A DNA stretch of 64,000 nt from Flavobacterium gelidilacus DSM 15343 (GTDB lineage: Bacteria > Bacteroidota > Bacteroidia > Flavobacteriales > Flavobacteriaceae), in NCBI RefSeq assembly GCF_000422685.1, contig NZ_KE383905.1:1-64000 (forward strand), given 5' to 3'. Position numbers and translations under genes: made by a program. Under the pieces are notes generated by a model that did not search any database, was not told where the DNA came from, and worked only from the letters and a program-made list of their open reading frames with translations. Below are positions 17,395 through 27,294 of this stretch, piece after piece (the first letter of the stretch is position 1; every line of letters begins with the position of its first letter).

Positions 17395-17424
17395 AGATTT
17401 TAGAAGTTTTAAATTCTAAAATCT
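17395..17424 (+). other. clpP-clpX intercistronic hairpin
   Basis: AGATTTTAGAA (17395-17405) and TTCTAAAATCT (17414-17424) form a perfect 11-bp stem with an 8-nt loop between clpP and clpX. No U-run follows, so it is more likely an mRNA-stability or processing element than a terminator. Confidence 0.7.
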
Positions 17425-17436
17425 AAATTAAAAAAA

Positions 17437-18669
17437 ATGGCAAAAGAAGTATTAGAATGTTCATTTTGTGGAAGAAAAAAGCCAGAAACTAATTTATTAA
17501 TTGCTGGTATCGATGCACATATTTGTGATAGATGTATTGAACAAGCTCACGGAATTGTAATTGAAGAAATCAAACAAACTGGTAAATCAGAATTGTTATC
17601 AGATTTAGTATTGCATAAACCAAGGGAAATAAAAGCATTTTTGGATGATTATGTTATTGGACAAGATCAAACTAAAAGAGTCATGAGTGTTGCTGTATAT
17701 AATCACTACAAAAGATTAATGCAAAAGCCATCAGAAGATGATGTTGAAATTGAAAAAAGTAACATCTTAATGGTTGGAAGAACTGGAACAGGAAAAACAC
17801 TAGTGGCTAAAACTATTGCTAGAATGTTAAATGTTCCTTTAGCTATTGTTGACGCTACAGTTTTAACGGAAGCGGGTTATGTAGGAGAAGATGTTGAAAG
17901 TATTTTAACGCGTTTGCTTCAAGCAGCGGATTATGATGTTGAAAAAGCAGAAAGAGGAATCGTTTTTATTGATGAGATTGATAAAATTGCTCGCAAGAGT
18001 GACAACCCGTCTATTACAAGAGATGTTTCTGGAGAAGGTGTTCAACAGGCTTTGTTGAAACTTTTAGAAGGAACAGTTGTAAATGTGCCACCAAAAGGAG
18101 GAAGAAAGCATCCAGACCAAAAATTCGTTGAGGTAAATACTCAAAATATTTTATTTATTGCAGGTGGTGCTTTTGACGGAATTGAACGTGTAATTTCAAA
18201 ACGATTAAATCATCAAGCCGTTGGGTATAGTTCTTCTATCAACACAGATAATGTTGATAAAGAGAACCTATTGCAATATATTATTCCTAAAGATGTAAAA
18301 GATTTTGGCTTGATTCCAGAAATTATTGGTCGTTTGCCAGTTCTTACTCATATGGATCCATTAGACGCAGCAACTTTGAGAAGCATTCTGACTGAACCTA
18401 AAAACGCATTAGTAAAACAATATAAAAAATTGTTTGAAATGGATGATGTTGCATTAGAAGTTGAAGAAGGTGCTTTGGAATTTATTGTTTCAAAAGCTTT
18501 GGAATATAAGCTAGGAGCAAGAGGTTTGCGTTCTTTATGTGAAGCTATTTTAACAGATGCTATGTTTGATTTGCCAGGTTCTGAAGATAAAACACTACTA
18601 GTGACTAAAGAATATGCAGAGCAAAGTTTAAATAAAAATTTATTGCAGCGATTGAAAGCTGTTTCATAA
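17437..18669 (+). CDS. clpX: ATP-dependent Clp protease ATP-binding subunit ClpX
   Basis: ClpX is the AAA+ unfoldase that feeds substrates to ClpP. The 410-residue protein begins with the zinc-binding domain (Cys8, Cys11, Cys30, Cys33), then the AAA+ core. Walker A is GRTGTGKT (114-121, Arg where proline is commoner), Walker B is [11 protein letters not shown], and the pore loop is GYVGEDVES. The C-terminal sensor-2 region has [11 protein letters not shown]. It ends with a strong bidirectional terminator shared with the convergent barrel gene. Confidence 0.97.
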   Translation: MAKEVLECSFCGRKKPETNLLIAGIDAHICDRCIEQAHGIVIEEIKQTGKSELLSDLVLHKPREIKAFLDDYVIGQDQTKRVMSVAVYNHYKRLMQKPSEDDVEIEKSNILMVGRTGTGKTLVAKTIARMLNVPLAIVDATVLTEAGYVGEDVESILTRLLQAADYDVEKAERGIVFIDEIDKIARKSDNPSITRDVSGEGVQQALLKLLEGTVVNVPPKGGRKHPDQKFVEVNTQNILFIAGGAFDGIERVISKRLNHQAVGYSSSINTDNVDKENLLQYIIPKDVKDFGLIPEIIGRLPVLTHMDPLDAATLRSILTEPKNALVKQYKKLFEMDDVALEVEEGALEFIVSKALEYKLGARGLRSLCEAILTDAMFDLPGSEDKTLLVTKEYAEQSLNKNLLQRLKAVS

Positions 18670-18677
18670 AAATTAAA

Positions 18678-18712
18678 AATCCCGATTTAAATTTTAGATC
18701 GGGATTTTTTTT
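18678..18712 (+). terminator. Terminator after clpX (usable from both strands)
   Basis: AATCCCGAT (18678-18686) pairs with ATCGGGATT (18698-18706) over an 11-nt loop, with Ts on the right and As on the left. It serves clpX and can also end transcription of the convergent barrel gene at 18719. Confidence 0.85.
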
Positions 18713-18718
18713 GATTTC

Positions 18719-21220
18719 TTATTTCACAAATCCGCCACCACTTTTAACTTTCTCAGTTTCAATGTTTGTGTTTTCTTTATCTAATTTAAGATTTCCGAAA
18801 TTGTAGCTTAACGAAATTCTAAAAACTCTACTATCATTCTTTTCATAGAAATTAGTGTTTAAGTTTGGTGCAGCAATTTGAGCAGTTATACTATTTTGAT
18901 TGAACAAATCAATAGCATGAATTCCGACTTTTAATTTTTTATCTAAAAATTCTTTTTGGAACGAAATATCAAACTGCTGAATAGGTTTTGTGACATCATA
19001 GATTTCCCAATTTCCTGGAGGTAAAATATAGTAAGTCATGCTGTTTCTAATATCCCAAGGCAATAAGATTTGAGCTTCAGCTGCATAATTCCAAATAGGT
19101 TTTTGTTTAAATGGAAATTCATAACCTTCAATGGTTGTTTTGATATAATTTACACTTAAATATATGTAATTCATTCGGTCAATATTGTTCAAACGTTCCA
19201 TAAAAACGTCTTTTCCTTTAAAGAAATAATCTAATGGAATTGGGAAGTTAGCATAGGCACTAAAAGTCTTAACACGGTCAAATTGTCTAAAAGTGTTTGA
19301 ACTAACTAATTCATTTGGTTCTGCACTAAAAACAAAGAAATTTTGATCTTTGGCAACACTATAATTTGTTCCAACTTGCACATAATCTAAAGCCGTGATT
19401 TTAAAATCATAATTGTCAAAAAATACTGGATTTAAAAGTAAATTACCACCAGAAGTGTTATATTGATCAAAACTACTTCCGTTTGGATCTAAAGTATTGT
19501 AATTAGGCTGTCTAATTTTTCTCGCATAAGAAGAGGAAATGTTTATTTCTTCACTCAATTGATACAATGCACTTACATTTGGAAATAAATTAGTGTTCGA
19601 AAATTCAACTTTACTAGCAGTGTTTTCAACTATTCCAGTTCTATTAATATTAAAATCTTCTAAACGCAGTCCTAAAGTGAAATTAAATTTATTAATTTTC
19701 TTTCTAGCTTCAGTATAAAAAGCTAAGTTAGATTCCTTATAATCAAAATCAATATTACTTGTTATAGGGTTGTTTAAATTGTATTTTCCAATATTATTTA
19801 CATCCAAGTGATTGAATTTTCCACCAGTAGTTAAGGTGAAATTATACTTTTGAAATGGAATTGTGAAGTCATATTTTAAATAATAATTTAATAAATCAAA
19901 GTTATTCTTTGTGATGAAAGTACTATTTGTATTATTCTCTGTAGCTTTTGAAAACGAATTTGGATTGTTTGAAAATACATTAGAAAACCCAATAATGTCT
20001 AACTTTCTTCCAAGTGTATCAAGTTTAGTTTTGTATTGCAAACTAACTTCGTGATTGCTTGATTTGTTTTTAGAAATTCCTTCGTTAAAATAATCTGGAA
20101 TGCTTGATCCATAAGTTTGTGCATCAAATTCATTTCTATTATTGCTTAAAGTAGCATTGTAATTCAATAATAAATTTGATTTTTTGGAGAGCTTATAATT
20201 TGTCCCAATTCTTGAATAAAAATTACGATTGGTAGAAAAAGTCAGTCGTTCTTGTATAATAGTTTCACTTGGATTAAAGGAAGTAAAAGTTTGACCATTT
20301 TCCGATTTTTGTTCGCTATCTATATAGTTATAACCAATCATAGTTTGCCAGCTCAAGTTTTTTTCTTTTCCGTTTAAAAGAATTTGTGGACTTGGTTTTT
20401 GGTATTTGTTGAAATTATAATTGATATTGAAATTAGCATTTATTCCTTTTAAACGAACAGAACTTGTAACTAAATTTATTACTGAACCACTAGCATTAGC
20501 ATCAAACGCAGCTCCAGGATTGTAAATTAATTCAATATTGTCAATGGCTTTTGCAGGAAGTGAAGAAAGGTAATTTTTTAAATCATTTCCACTTAAAGAA
20601 TTTGGAGCATCGTCGATATAAATGACAATTGGTTTTCCATTTAAAGAAAATCCACCAGTTGGCGAAGCAACTACTCCAGGCATTTTTTTAATCGCATCTA
20701 AAGCTGTTCCAGAACTAACCAAAGGGTTATCTTTTACATTAATTGTGGTTTTGTCGGATTCAACTTTAATGTATTTTTTTCTATCAGTAAGTACAACTTC
20801 TTTCAATGTGTTTAATTTTTCTACAAGAACTACATCGTTTAGCGTAATTGATTTGCTGTTTGCAGTAATTTCAAATGCAATAACTTCTTGGTCGTATTCG
20901 TAAGTAAAAATTGTTAGCGTATAATTTCCTGGTTCTAAATTTTCAGTAATAGTAAACTCACAACCAATTTTATTGAAGTATTTGTTGTAAAGAACTTCGT
21001 TGTTAAGTTTTCTTTCTAATGTGTAAAAACGATCTGTAGTGTCATTACTACATTGAACTTTTTCGTTGGAAGATTTAACAGTAATTGTTTTTGAAGTTTC
21101 TTGCGCAAATATGAAATTGCTGAATAAAAACAATGCAGTTAAAGTAAGTTTCTGAATAGAACTTGAAAATGCAGCAGTGCTAGAACATTTTCGATTAAAT
21201 GTCTTTTTAATTAGTTTCAT
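18719..21220 (-). CDS. Outer membrane beta-barrel family protein (TonB-receptor-like)
   Basis: The 833-residue exported protein has a signal peptide (about residues 20-40, ending FIFAQ), a beta-sandwich front domain (about 45-140), a plug-like domain (about 145-260) with DAIKKMPGV, NGKPIVIYIDD and NIELIYNPGAAFDANASG, and a long C-terminal barrel. It matches the OMP_b-brl_3 group of TonB-dependent-receptor relatives. The front domain carries two cysteines and is not an obvious carboxypeptidase-regulatory repeat. Ligand is unknown and no SusD partner is adjacent. It is transcribed alone, 72 bp after the small lipoprotein gene. Confidence 0.85.
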   Translation of the reverse strand: MKLIKKTFNRKCSSTAAFSSSIQKLTLTALFLFSNFIFAQETSKTITVKSSNEKVQCSNDTTDRFYTLERKLNNEVLYNKYFNKIGCEFTITENLEPGNYTLTIFTYEYDQEVIAFEITANSKSITLNDVVLVEKLNTLKEVVLTDRKKYIKVESDKTTINVKDNPLVSSGTALDAIKKMPGVVASPTGGFSLNGKPIVIYIDDAPNSLSGNDLKNYLSSLPAKAIDNIELIYNPGAAFDANASGSVINLVTSSVRLKGINANFNINYNFNKYQKPSPQILLNGKEKNLSWQTMIGYNYIDSEQKSENGQTFTSFNPSETIIQERLTFSTNRNFYSRIGTNYKLSKKSNLLLNYNATLSNNRNEFDAQTYGSSIPDYFNEGISKNKSSNHEVSLQYKTKLDTLGRKLDIIGFSNVFSNNPNSFSKATENNTNSTFITKNNFDLLNYYLKYDFTIPFQKYNFTLTTGGKFNHLDVNNIGKYNLNNPITSNIDFDYKESNLAFYTEARKKINKFNFTLGLRLEDFNINRTGIVENTASKVEFSNTNLFPNVSALYQLSEEINISSSYARKIRQPNYNTLDPNGSSFDQYNTSGGNLLLNPVFFDNYDFKITALDYVQVGTNYSVAKDQNFFVFSAEPNELVSSNTFRQFDRVKTFSAYANFPIPLDYFFKGKDVFMERLNNIDRMNYIYLSVNYIKTTIEGYEFPFKQKPIWNYAAEAQILLPWDIRNSMTYYILPPGNWEIYDVTKPIQQFDISFQKEFLDKKLKVGIHAIDLFNQNSITAQIAAPNLNTNFYEKNDSRVFRISLSYNFGNLKLDKENTNIETEKVKSGGGFVK

Positions 21221-21292
21221 TTGATTTTTGATTTGATTGATGATTGTTTATAAGACTAATCAATATCAAAAATGTTACAAAACTTTTTTATT

Positions 21293-21406
21293 TTATTGTT
21301 GAACCTGGCTTACATCACATCTTCTAGGATTACAACCATATCTTGGTGTACTAGAGCATGAAACTAAAAATAAAGTAAGTAAGAATAAAGCAATTATTTT
21401 TTTCAT
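21293..21406 (-). CDS. 37-residue lipoprotein, unknown function
   Basis: A very short frame encodes a complete lipoprotein signal (MKKIIALFLLTLFLVSC, lipobox LVSC). The mature peptide has only about 20 residues, rich in Arg and Pro, with two further cysteines spaced CNPRRC. The start (ATG 21406) lies 10 bp after the stop of the GH3 gene, so it is probably co-transcribed with GH3. The clear signal-and-lipobox structure and operon spacing make it a believable gene despite its size. I do not recognise a function. Confidence 0.72.
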   Translation of the reverse strand: MKKIIALFLLTLFLVSCSSTPRYGCNPRRCDVSQVQQ

Positions 21407-21416
21407 AATAGATTTT

Positions 21417-22940
21417 TTAAACATTCACAAATTGCATTCGCAATAATTGTTCCATATAATTTCGGTCGTTAGAAAGTCTTGGAATTTTATGTTGACCACC
21501 TAATTTATCATTTTCTTTTAGCCAATCATAAAATAAACCAGTTTTAGCTACATTTAATACTAACGGATTTAATGTCATGTTATTGTGGCGTTTAGCTTCA
21601 TAATCTGAATTTAAACTTTGAAGGTTTCTATCCAAAACTTCGCCAAAAGTCACCATGTTTTCGGGTAGTTTTTTAAACTCAACCATCCATTCATGAGCCC
21701 CTTGTTTTTTATCTTTCATGAAAATTGGTGCAACAGTGTAATCTATAATTTCACAATTTAATTCTTTACAAGTAGCTGTTAAAGCCATTTCGGTATTCTC
21801 AACCATCAACTCTTCACCAAAAACATTTAAATGATGTTTTGTTCTTCCTGTTACTCTAATTCGATAAGGATTTAAACTTGTGAATCTAATTGTATCACCA
21901 ATCATATAACGCCATAAACCTGAATTTGTCGTAATTACAACTGCGTAATTTTTGTTTAATTCAACTTCATTTAATCGAATAATTCTTTGAGTTGGTTGTC
22001 CAAAAGTATCCATTGGAATAAATTCATAAAATATTCCGTAATCTAACATTAATAACAAATCGTTAGAATTATTTAAATCTTGTAAGGCAAAAAATCCTTC
22101 CGAGGCATTGTAGATTTCGTAGTACTGAAAATTGTCTTTTGGAAACAGCTTTTTATATTGTTCTCTGTAAGGATCAAAATTTACACCGCCATGAAAATAA
22201 ACTTCAGCGTTTGGCCAAATGTCCAACATATTTTGTTTTCCAGTTTGTTCCAGTGTTTTGTTTAGTAAAACCATCATCCAACTAGGAACTCCAGCTAAAC
22301 TAGTTACATTTTCATTTATCGTTTCATTAATTATGGCTGGCATTTTGTTTTCCCAATCACCCATTAATGAAATTGTACTGCTTGGTGTTGAACTAAATTC
22401 AGCCCAAATAGGCATATTGTCAATTAAAATAGCCGATAAATCTCCAAAAAAAGTATTGTTATCTTCATACAATTGCTTGCTTCCTCCTAGACGAAGACTT
22501 TTCCCCGTAAACATTTGAGAATCTTCATTGTTGTTTAAATACAAACACAATAAATCTTTACTAGCTTTGTAATGACAACCTTCTAAAGATTCACTACTAA
22601 CAGGAATAAACTTACTTTTAGCATTAGTTGTTCCGCTAGATTTGGCAAACCATTTTATAGGTGTATTCCAAAAAATATTTTGTTCTCCTTTTCGAGTTCG
22701 TTCAATTAAAGGTTCTAATTCTTCGTAAGTTGAAACCGGAACTCTTTCAGAAAAGGTTTTGTAATTTGTGATAGAATTGAATTCGTATTGTTTTCCAATA
22801 AAAGTGTTTTCAGCTTGTTTTAATAAACTGAAAAGCAACTCTTCTTGTACTTCGTGCGGATATTTTAAAAACAATTCCATTTGATGAATCCGTTTTTTTA
22901 AAATAAAAGAAGCAATAGAATTTATGATCGGAAACGCCAT
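21417..22940 (-). CDS. GH3 auxin-responsive-promoter-family acyl-adenylating protein
   Basis: The 507-residue protein belongs to the GH3 superfamily of ANL-type enzymes, which adenylate carboxylic acids and pass them to amino acids or other acceptors. Visible landmarks are WFAKSSGTTNAKSKFIPVS (the phosphate-binding loop), the central YNASEGFFALQ nucleotide motif, and VTGRTKHHLNVFGEELMVENTE (the hinge and C-terminal subdomain). Bacterial GH3 proteins are widespread in this phylum, and their substrates are largely unknown. The start is followed upstream by a run of 7-bp tandem repeats. Confidence 0.9.
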   Translation of the reverse strand: MAFPIINSIASFILKKRIHQMELFLKYPHEVQEELLFSLLKQAENTFIGKQYEFNSITNYKTFSERVPVSTYEELEPLIERTRKGEQNIFWNTPIKWFAKSSGTTNAKSKFIPVSSESLEGCHYKASKDLLCLYLNNNEDSQMFTGKSLRLGGSKQLYEDNNTFFGDLSAILIDNMPIWAEFSSTPSSTISLMGDWENKMPAIINETINENVTSLAGVPSWMMVLLNKTLEQTGKQNMLDIWPNAEVYFHGGVNFDPYREQYKKLFPKDNFQYYEIYNASEGFFALQDLNNSNDLLLMLDYGIFYEFIPMDTFGQPTQRIIRLNEVELNKNYAVVITTNSGLWRYMIGDTIRFTSLNPYRIRVTGRTKHHLNVFGEELMVENTEMALTATCKELNCEIIDYTVAPIFMKDKKQGAHEWMVEFKKLPENMVTFGEVLDRNLQSLNSDYEAKRHNNMTLNPLVLNVAKTGLFYDWLKENDKLGGQHKIPRLSNDRNYMEQLLRMQFVNV

Positions 22941-22953
22941 ATTTTTAAACTGT

Positions 22954-22981
22954 GAATTATGAATTACGAAATACGAATTAT
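22954..22981 (+). repeat. Tandem 7-bp repeat (4 units) upstream of GH3
   Basis: Four consecutive heptamers GAATTAT, GAATTAC, GAAATAC, GAATTAT lie 14 bp before the GH3 start codon (minus-strand gene), in the divergent space with DUF2797. Confidence 0.7.
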
Positions 22982-23043
22982 AACTTTACCAAAAATAACA
23001 AATTTTGTTGAATATAATACTTTAATCCAAAATCTTTACGAGA

Positions 23044-23835
23044 ATGACATACGAAGGTGTACTTACCAAAATGCAAACAGAAATAGGAAAGCCAATTCAG
23101 TACTTTTTGGTCTTTGAAAATAGTTTTTTGAATGTAAATCAGTTAATTGGAAAAGAAACTGAAATCGTTTTTCAAGGGTTTAAATGTTTGAATTGTGGGA
23201 AACAAAAGAAAATTTTTCGTCAAGGATTTTGTTATGATTGCTTTATGAGTAGTGCATCAGTAGGTGATTGGATTATGCGACCTGAATTAAGTACAGCGCA
23301 TTTAGAAATAGAAGATAGAGATTTAGTTTATGAAAAAAAGGTGCAATTGCAACCTCACATTGTCTATTTAGCCTTGTCAAGTGAAGTAAAAGTTGGTGTG
23401 ACCAGAAAAACTCAAGTGCCTACACGATGGATTGATCAAGGTGCATTGCAAGCTGTTCCAATTGTTGAGGTTCCAAATCGTTATTTGGCTGGAATTACCG
23501 AAGTTGCTTTAAAAAATCATTTTGCAGATAAAACCGCTTGGCAAAAAATGCTAAAAAATGATGTGCCTCAAGTTGATTTATTAGCCGAACGATTAAAAGC
23601 TGAACAATGGTTGCCAACAGAAGCAAAACCTTTTTTTATGCCTAAAGTTGAATTGTTAGATTTACATTATCCAGTTTTAGAATATCCAACAAAAGTCAAA
23701 AGCTTAAATTTAGATAAAACACCATCATTCACAGGAAGAGTATCCGGAATTAAAGGACAATATCTCTTGTTTGAAGATGGAACAGTTTTTAATGTGAGAA
23801 GTAATGAAGGTTATGTGGTTAGGATTAGTTTGTAG
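23044..23835 (+). CDS. DUF2797 domain-containing zinc-ribbon protein
   Basis: The 263-residue protein matches DUF2797. It has a four-cysteine zinc site CLNCGKQ...GFCYDCF (about residues 49-75), then the conserved HIVYLALSSEVKVGVTRKTQVPTRWIDQGA segment resembling a GIY-YIG-type nuclease fold, and a C-terminal tail. No enzymatic role is established to my knowledge. Its last 131 bp (43 codons plus stop) occur again, nearly identical, at 29006-29136, at the far side of the receptor-GLPGLI-peptide cassette. This gene therefore appears to be the site where that cassette was joined. Confidence 0.88.
   Translation: MTYEGVLTKMQTEIGKPIQYFLVFENSFLNVNQLIGKETEIVFQGFKCLNCGKQKKIFRQGFCYDCFMSSASVGDWIMRPELSTAHLEIEDRDLVYEKKVQLQPHIVYLALSSEVKVGVTRKTQVPTRWIDQGALQAVPIVEVPNRYLAGITEVALKNHFADKTAWQKMLKNDVPQVDLLAERLKAEQWLPTEAKPFFMPKVELLDLHYPVLEYPTKVKSLNLDKTPSFTGRVSGIKGQYLLFEDGTVFNVRSNEGYVVRISL
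23705..23835 (+). repeat. 131-bp direct repeat, left copy (3' end of DUF2797)
   Basis: These bases match 29006-29136 with 6 mismatches by my count (ending TAG here, TAA there). The two copies bracket the whole cassette in direct orientation. A fragment (about 27 bp) of the same sequence occurs at 27661-27687. Confidence 0.92.
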
Positions 23836-26454
23836 TTAAAAAGAAAAATTTAAACCTAAATTTATATAACCAGATAAAGAGTTTAATAAAATTTCTTCTA
23901 CATAAACTTGATTATAATTTATACTGTTTTTAATGTTATTTTGTCTAATATTTAAAATATTATTTCCTTTGATGTAATAATCAATGTTGTTTTTTCTATA
24001 AGAAATTTTAAATCCTAAATCGAAAATGTTGTTATTTATAAGTGAAGACGTTTTGTATGAATAATAATTTGAATTTATGTTCCAATTAACTTTGTCTTCT
24101 AAAACAACACCATTTAATTTTAAAGTTGGGCTTATTCTTTGAAACTCATTTTCTGTGTTAAAATAATTATTTTTGGTAACACTATTTAAATATTCTACAC
24201 CAATATTGAAATTAAAATCATTTGATTTAAAATATGATTTATATCCTAAATTAATTTTATTTTGAGATGAATTATTCGTTGAATTAATATTATTTACAAT
24301 TGTATTTTTTGTTGAAATAGAATTTAATGATTCGATATTAACACCATAAGGAACTGAATAAAACTTTTTGTCAAAAACAAATAACGAAAAGGTTGATTTA
24401 TCAGTATTTAAATAATCAAATTTCTCTAAAGTTAATAGGTTCGAATTTGTGAAATTCTTACCAATCACTTTATTATTAGTAGTTGAAACTATATTTAAAA
24501 TCGAAAATATATTTGACTTACTATTTGTGTAAGATAAATTAAATTGAATATTTTTAGACTTAAGTTTTTCATTAATTAAAGTATTAGCAATTAATATTGT
24601 ACGATAATCTTGTACGATGTCACCATCTAAAAAGTTATAGATTGATGGATTGTTAATTGTTGCATTATAACCTAAAGTTGCACTTAATTTTGAATTAAAC
24701 TTATAAGTTAAATTAATATTAGGTAAAATATCATTTACAGTTTGATTTAATTTATTCGAGACATTATAGTTGTAATTAATAAAATCTAAACCTAAATTAT
24801 ATTTAAATTTTTCGTTTGAAGTATAATTATACTTAAAAGCCAATGAGTTATTTGTTTTATAAAATCTTGTATCAAAATTATATTGTAAATTTTCTAAACT
24901 ATAATTATTTAAGTTTTCATTGTCAAAAATTGATTTGAAGTTTATAGTATAACTACCCTTTTTTCTTTTGAAAGTTAAGGTGGATTTAATCCCTAAACTA
25001 AATATTGAGTAATTAGTGTTTTGTTCTAAATTATTACTAAAGATATTAAATTGACTCAATGTTTCATTAGAATTTATATTCCTGTTGTTAGAATTGCTTT
25101 CAAAATCATTAAAGAAAATAGTTTCAAAAAGCGTTTTTTCAGAAATTTTTTTCTTAAAAGATGTATTGTATCCTATAAGTATATTATCAATTTTATTACT
25201 GTTTAAAAATGAATTTTGAAAAGTAGCAAATGAATTTAATAAATTATCTGTCTGTTTATTTTTACTATAAAGCAAATATGCATTTAAATTAAAAAAAGAA
25301 TTTTTGTCAATTTTGTTTTCGAAGGTAAAAGTATTTGAAAAGAACAAAGAGCTTCCATCATTTTTTTCTGTTTTTAAAATATTTGGACTATTTTCTTGAA
25401 AAAATGTTTGAACTTTATTTGTTTCTTGTAAAATATTTAATTTATTAAAAATGGAAACAAATTCAATTCTTTTTTTTGAATTAATCTTGTTTGTATAATT
25501 AAGTGTGTAATTTTTTAAATCTTTCGTTTTAGCATCGTCATTTGAAAATAAAAAAGGAGGTAATTCATTTTCTAAAATTAAACCAGAAGAGTTAGTTTCT
25601 CCAATTATTTTTTTTCCAATATTTTTTTTAAGAGCAATATAATCAGTTACGGAAATAACAGAATAATTAGTATTGTTTAAGTCGGTTAAAAGATTAAATT
25701 TTATTTTTTTTCCAAAATTAAAAAAATTGTTATGTGTTTTATATTGTTTTTTATAACCTAATTCGTTTTCAGAATTACCTTTAAAAATATTTTTAAACTT
25801 ATCATTTAAACCAACATTTAATGCTGTTACACCACTACTTTCAAAGCCATTTACTGTAGAAAATTTTTGATAATTTTTTAAAACCTCAATTTTCTCTATC
25901 ATTTCAGCAGTAAGATTTTCAGTTGCTAATTGATGATTGTCTTTAAAGAATTCATCACCATCAATTAATAAATTGTTAACCTGTTTACCGTTGTAACGAA
26001 TTTTTCCATTATCATCAATAGATATGCCTGGTAACTTTTCTAAAACATCTTTTAGTTTAACTTCTGAACCATTTAGTAATTGTTTTAAATTATATTTTAT
26101 GGTGTCTTTTTTTTCTATGACATCATAAGATTTACTGCTTAAAATTACTTCTTTGAGATTATTTGTTTTTGATTGTAAAATTATTTTTAAAGGTTCAAAA
26201 TTTTCTGTAGAAATTTCTTTTTTTTCGAAAGATAAATGAGAAACTTTAATGATAACAGGAAAATTTAGATTTTCAACTTTTAGACTAAAATAACCATTTG
26301 CATCTGTTTGTGTAAATTTATTGTTTTGTTCTATTTGAACATTAGCTAATATAACTGGGTTTTGCAAACTATCTTTTACAAAACCCGTTATATTTTGACT
26401 GTAAGAAAAATGAAAACAAGAAATTATTATTATAATTAATAACTTTTTTTTCAT
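23836..26454 (-). CDS. TonB-dependent-receptor-like outer membrane protein of the GLPGLI cassette
   Basis: The 872-residue protein has a signal peptide (1-19, ending FSYSQ) and a carboxypeptidase-regulatory-like domain (about 20-95: ITGFVKDSLQNPVILANVQI). A plug follows (about 100-215: LKEVILSS, LKDVLEKLPGISIDDNGKIRYNG, LLIDGDEFF), then a very Asn/Lys-rich C-terminal barrel. It is thus a TonB-receptor-type outer-membrane channel. Its stop abuts the DUF2797 stop and its start abuts the GLPGLI stop, giving the operon order peptide, GLPGLI, receptor. A decayed second copy of its 5' end survives at 27690-27778. Ligand unknown. Confidence 0.85.
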   Translation of the reverse strand: MKKKLLIIIIISCFHFSYSQNITGFVKDSLQNPVILANVQIEQNNKFTQTDANGYFSLKVENLNFPVIIKVSHLSFEKKEISTENFEPLKIILQSKTNNLKEVILSSKSYDVIEKKDTIKYNLKQLLNGSEVKLKDVLEKLPGISIDDNGKIRYNGKQVNNLLIDGDEFFKDNHQLATENLTAEMIEKIEVLKNYQKFSTVNGFESSGVTALNVGLNDKFKNIFKGNSENELGYKKQYKTHNNFFNFGKKIKFNLLTDLNNTNYSVISVTDYIALKKNIGKKIIGETNSSGLILENELPPFLFSNDDAKTKDLKNYTLNYTNKINSKKRIEFVSIFNKLNILQETNKVQTFFQENSPNILKTEKNDGSSLFFSNTFTFENKIDKNSFFNLNAYLLYSKNKQTDNLLNSFATFQNSFLNSNKIDNILIGYNTSFKKKISEKTLFETIFFNDFESNSNNRNINSNETLSQFNIFSNNLEQNTNYSIFSLGIKSTLTFKRKKGSYTINFKSIFDNENLNNYSLENLQYNFDTRFYKTNNSLAFKYNYTSNEKFKYNLGLDFINYNYNVSNKLNQTVNDILPNINLTYKFNSKLSATLGYNATINNPSIYNFLDGDIVQDYRTILIANTLINEKLKSKNIQFNLSYTNSKSNIFSILNIVSTTNNKVIGKNFTNSNLLTLEKFDYLNTDKSTFSLFVFDKKFYSVPYGVNIESLNSISTKNTIVNNINSTNNSSQNKINLGYKSYFKSNDFNFNIGVEYLNSVTKNNYFNTENEFQRISPTLKLNGVVLEDKVNWNINSNYYSYKTSSLINNNIFDLGFKISYRKNNIDYYIKGNNILNIRQNNIKNSINYNQVYVEEILLNSLSGYINLGLNFSF

Positions 26455-27246
26455 TTATTTAATAATAATTTTTTCTGTTGTTATTGTAGTATTACCTTCC
26501 TGTGTAGTTGTTATTGAAGGTGTTTGATTTTTCAATTTCTTATTAAAAATATCATTTACTTCGTTTATAGTGTATGTTTTTTTATCATTAAAGATTGGAG
26601 CATCAATTTTTGAATTGTTATCGATTTGATTTATTTTAACTGCTTTCCATTCATAATATTGAGTATAGACATAAAGTATTAATCCAGGTAAACCATCATA
26701 TTTTTCTGGACCAATTGAAATACTAATATCTTCAGTAAACCAAGCTGTAGATTCGAAATTATGCCAATTTGAAATTGCTTTTTTACACTTAAATCCTTCA
26801 ATAATTTTTGTCTCTTCTGTAATTTCCCAATTCCAATTTTGTAAGCTATCTCTGCCTGATAGATTTTCTTGACCACTTGGCCAAATAAATAACATTTCTT
26901 TTTCTAAATAATTTTTAAAATATAATTTTTCAGATTTTTTAATTGTGCTTTTATAAATTTCAGTTTTAACTTCAACAGTACCTAATTCTTCATTAGTTTT
27001 TTCTGATTCTTTCTTTGAAATTAATTCTTTTTCATTAACATTTTCTGCTTTATATAACGACAATCCATTTGAGTACATTAAAGAAAAATTTTTTGCTTCT
27101 TTTCTTTTTTCTCTAAATGGTTCTGGTATTTTTTCTAAACTTTCAGCACTTATTATAGGTCTTTCAGAATATTGTATAATAAAAGTTTGTGCATTTGTAT
27201 GCATGTAAAATATGAAGAAAATGATAATAATAATGTGTTTTTTCAT
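26455..27246 (-). CDS. GLPGLI family protein, copy 1
   Basis: The 263-residue protein has a signal peptide (about 1-19, ending HTNAQ) and the name-giving motif DGLPGLILYVY near residue 188. The conserved MLFIWPSG and EGFKCKKA blocks are also present. The family (TIGR01200) is exported and largely restricted to Bacteroidota; its biochemical role is unknown. I use ATG 27246, where a clean signal peptide begins. It is directly followed by the receptor gene and preceded by a short secreted peptide gene with a hairpin in between. Copy 2 (27779-28570) is clearly homologous but diverged to roughly half identical residues. Confidence 0.88.
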   Translation of the reverse strand: MKKHIIIIIFFIFYMHTNAQTFIIQYSERPIISAESLEKIPEPFREKRKEAKNFSLMYSNGLSLYKAENVNEKELISKKESEKTNEELGTVEVKTEIYKSTIKKSEKLYFKNYLEKEMLFIWPSGQENLSGRDSLQNWNWEITEETKIIEGFKCKKAISNWHNFESTAWFTEDISISIGPEKYDGLPGLILYVYTQYYEWKAVKINQIDNNSKIDAPIFNDKKTYTINEVNDIFNKKLKNQTPSITTTQEGNTTITTEKIIIK

Positions 27247-27260
27247 TTTATTTAAATTTA

Positions 27261-27289
27261 AGAGTTGCTTTAATTTATAAAGCAACTCT
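27261..27289 (-). other. Hairpin between peptide gene 1 and GLPGLI 1
   Basis: A perfect 12-bp inverted repeat (AGAGTTGCTTTA at 27261-27272, TAAAGCAACTCT at 27278-27289) lies just after the peptide stop. It has no U-run. A hairpin of different sequence occupies the same place in the second unit. Confidence 0.75.
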
Positions 27290-27294
27290 AATTA

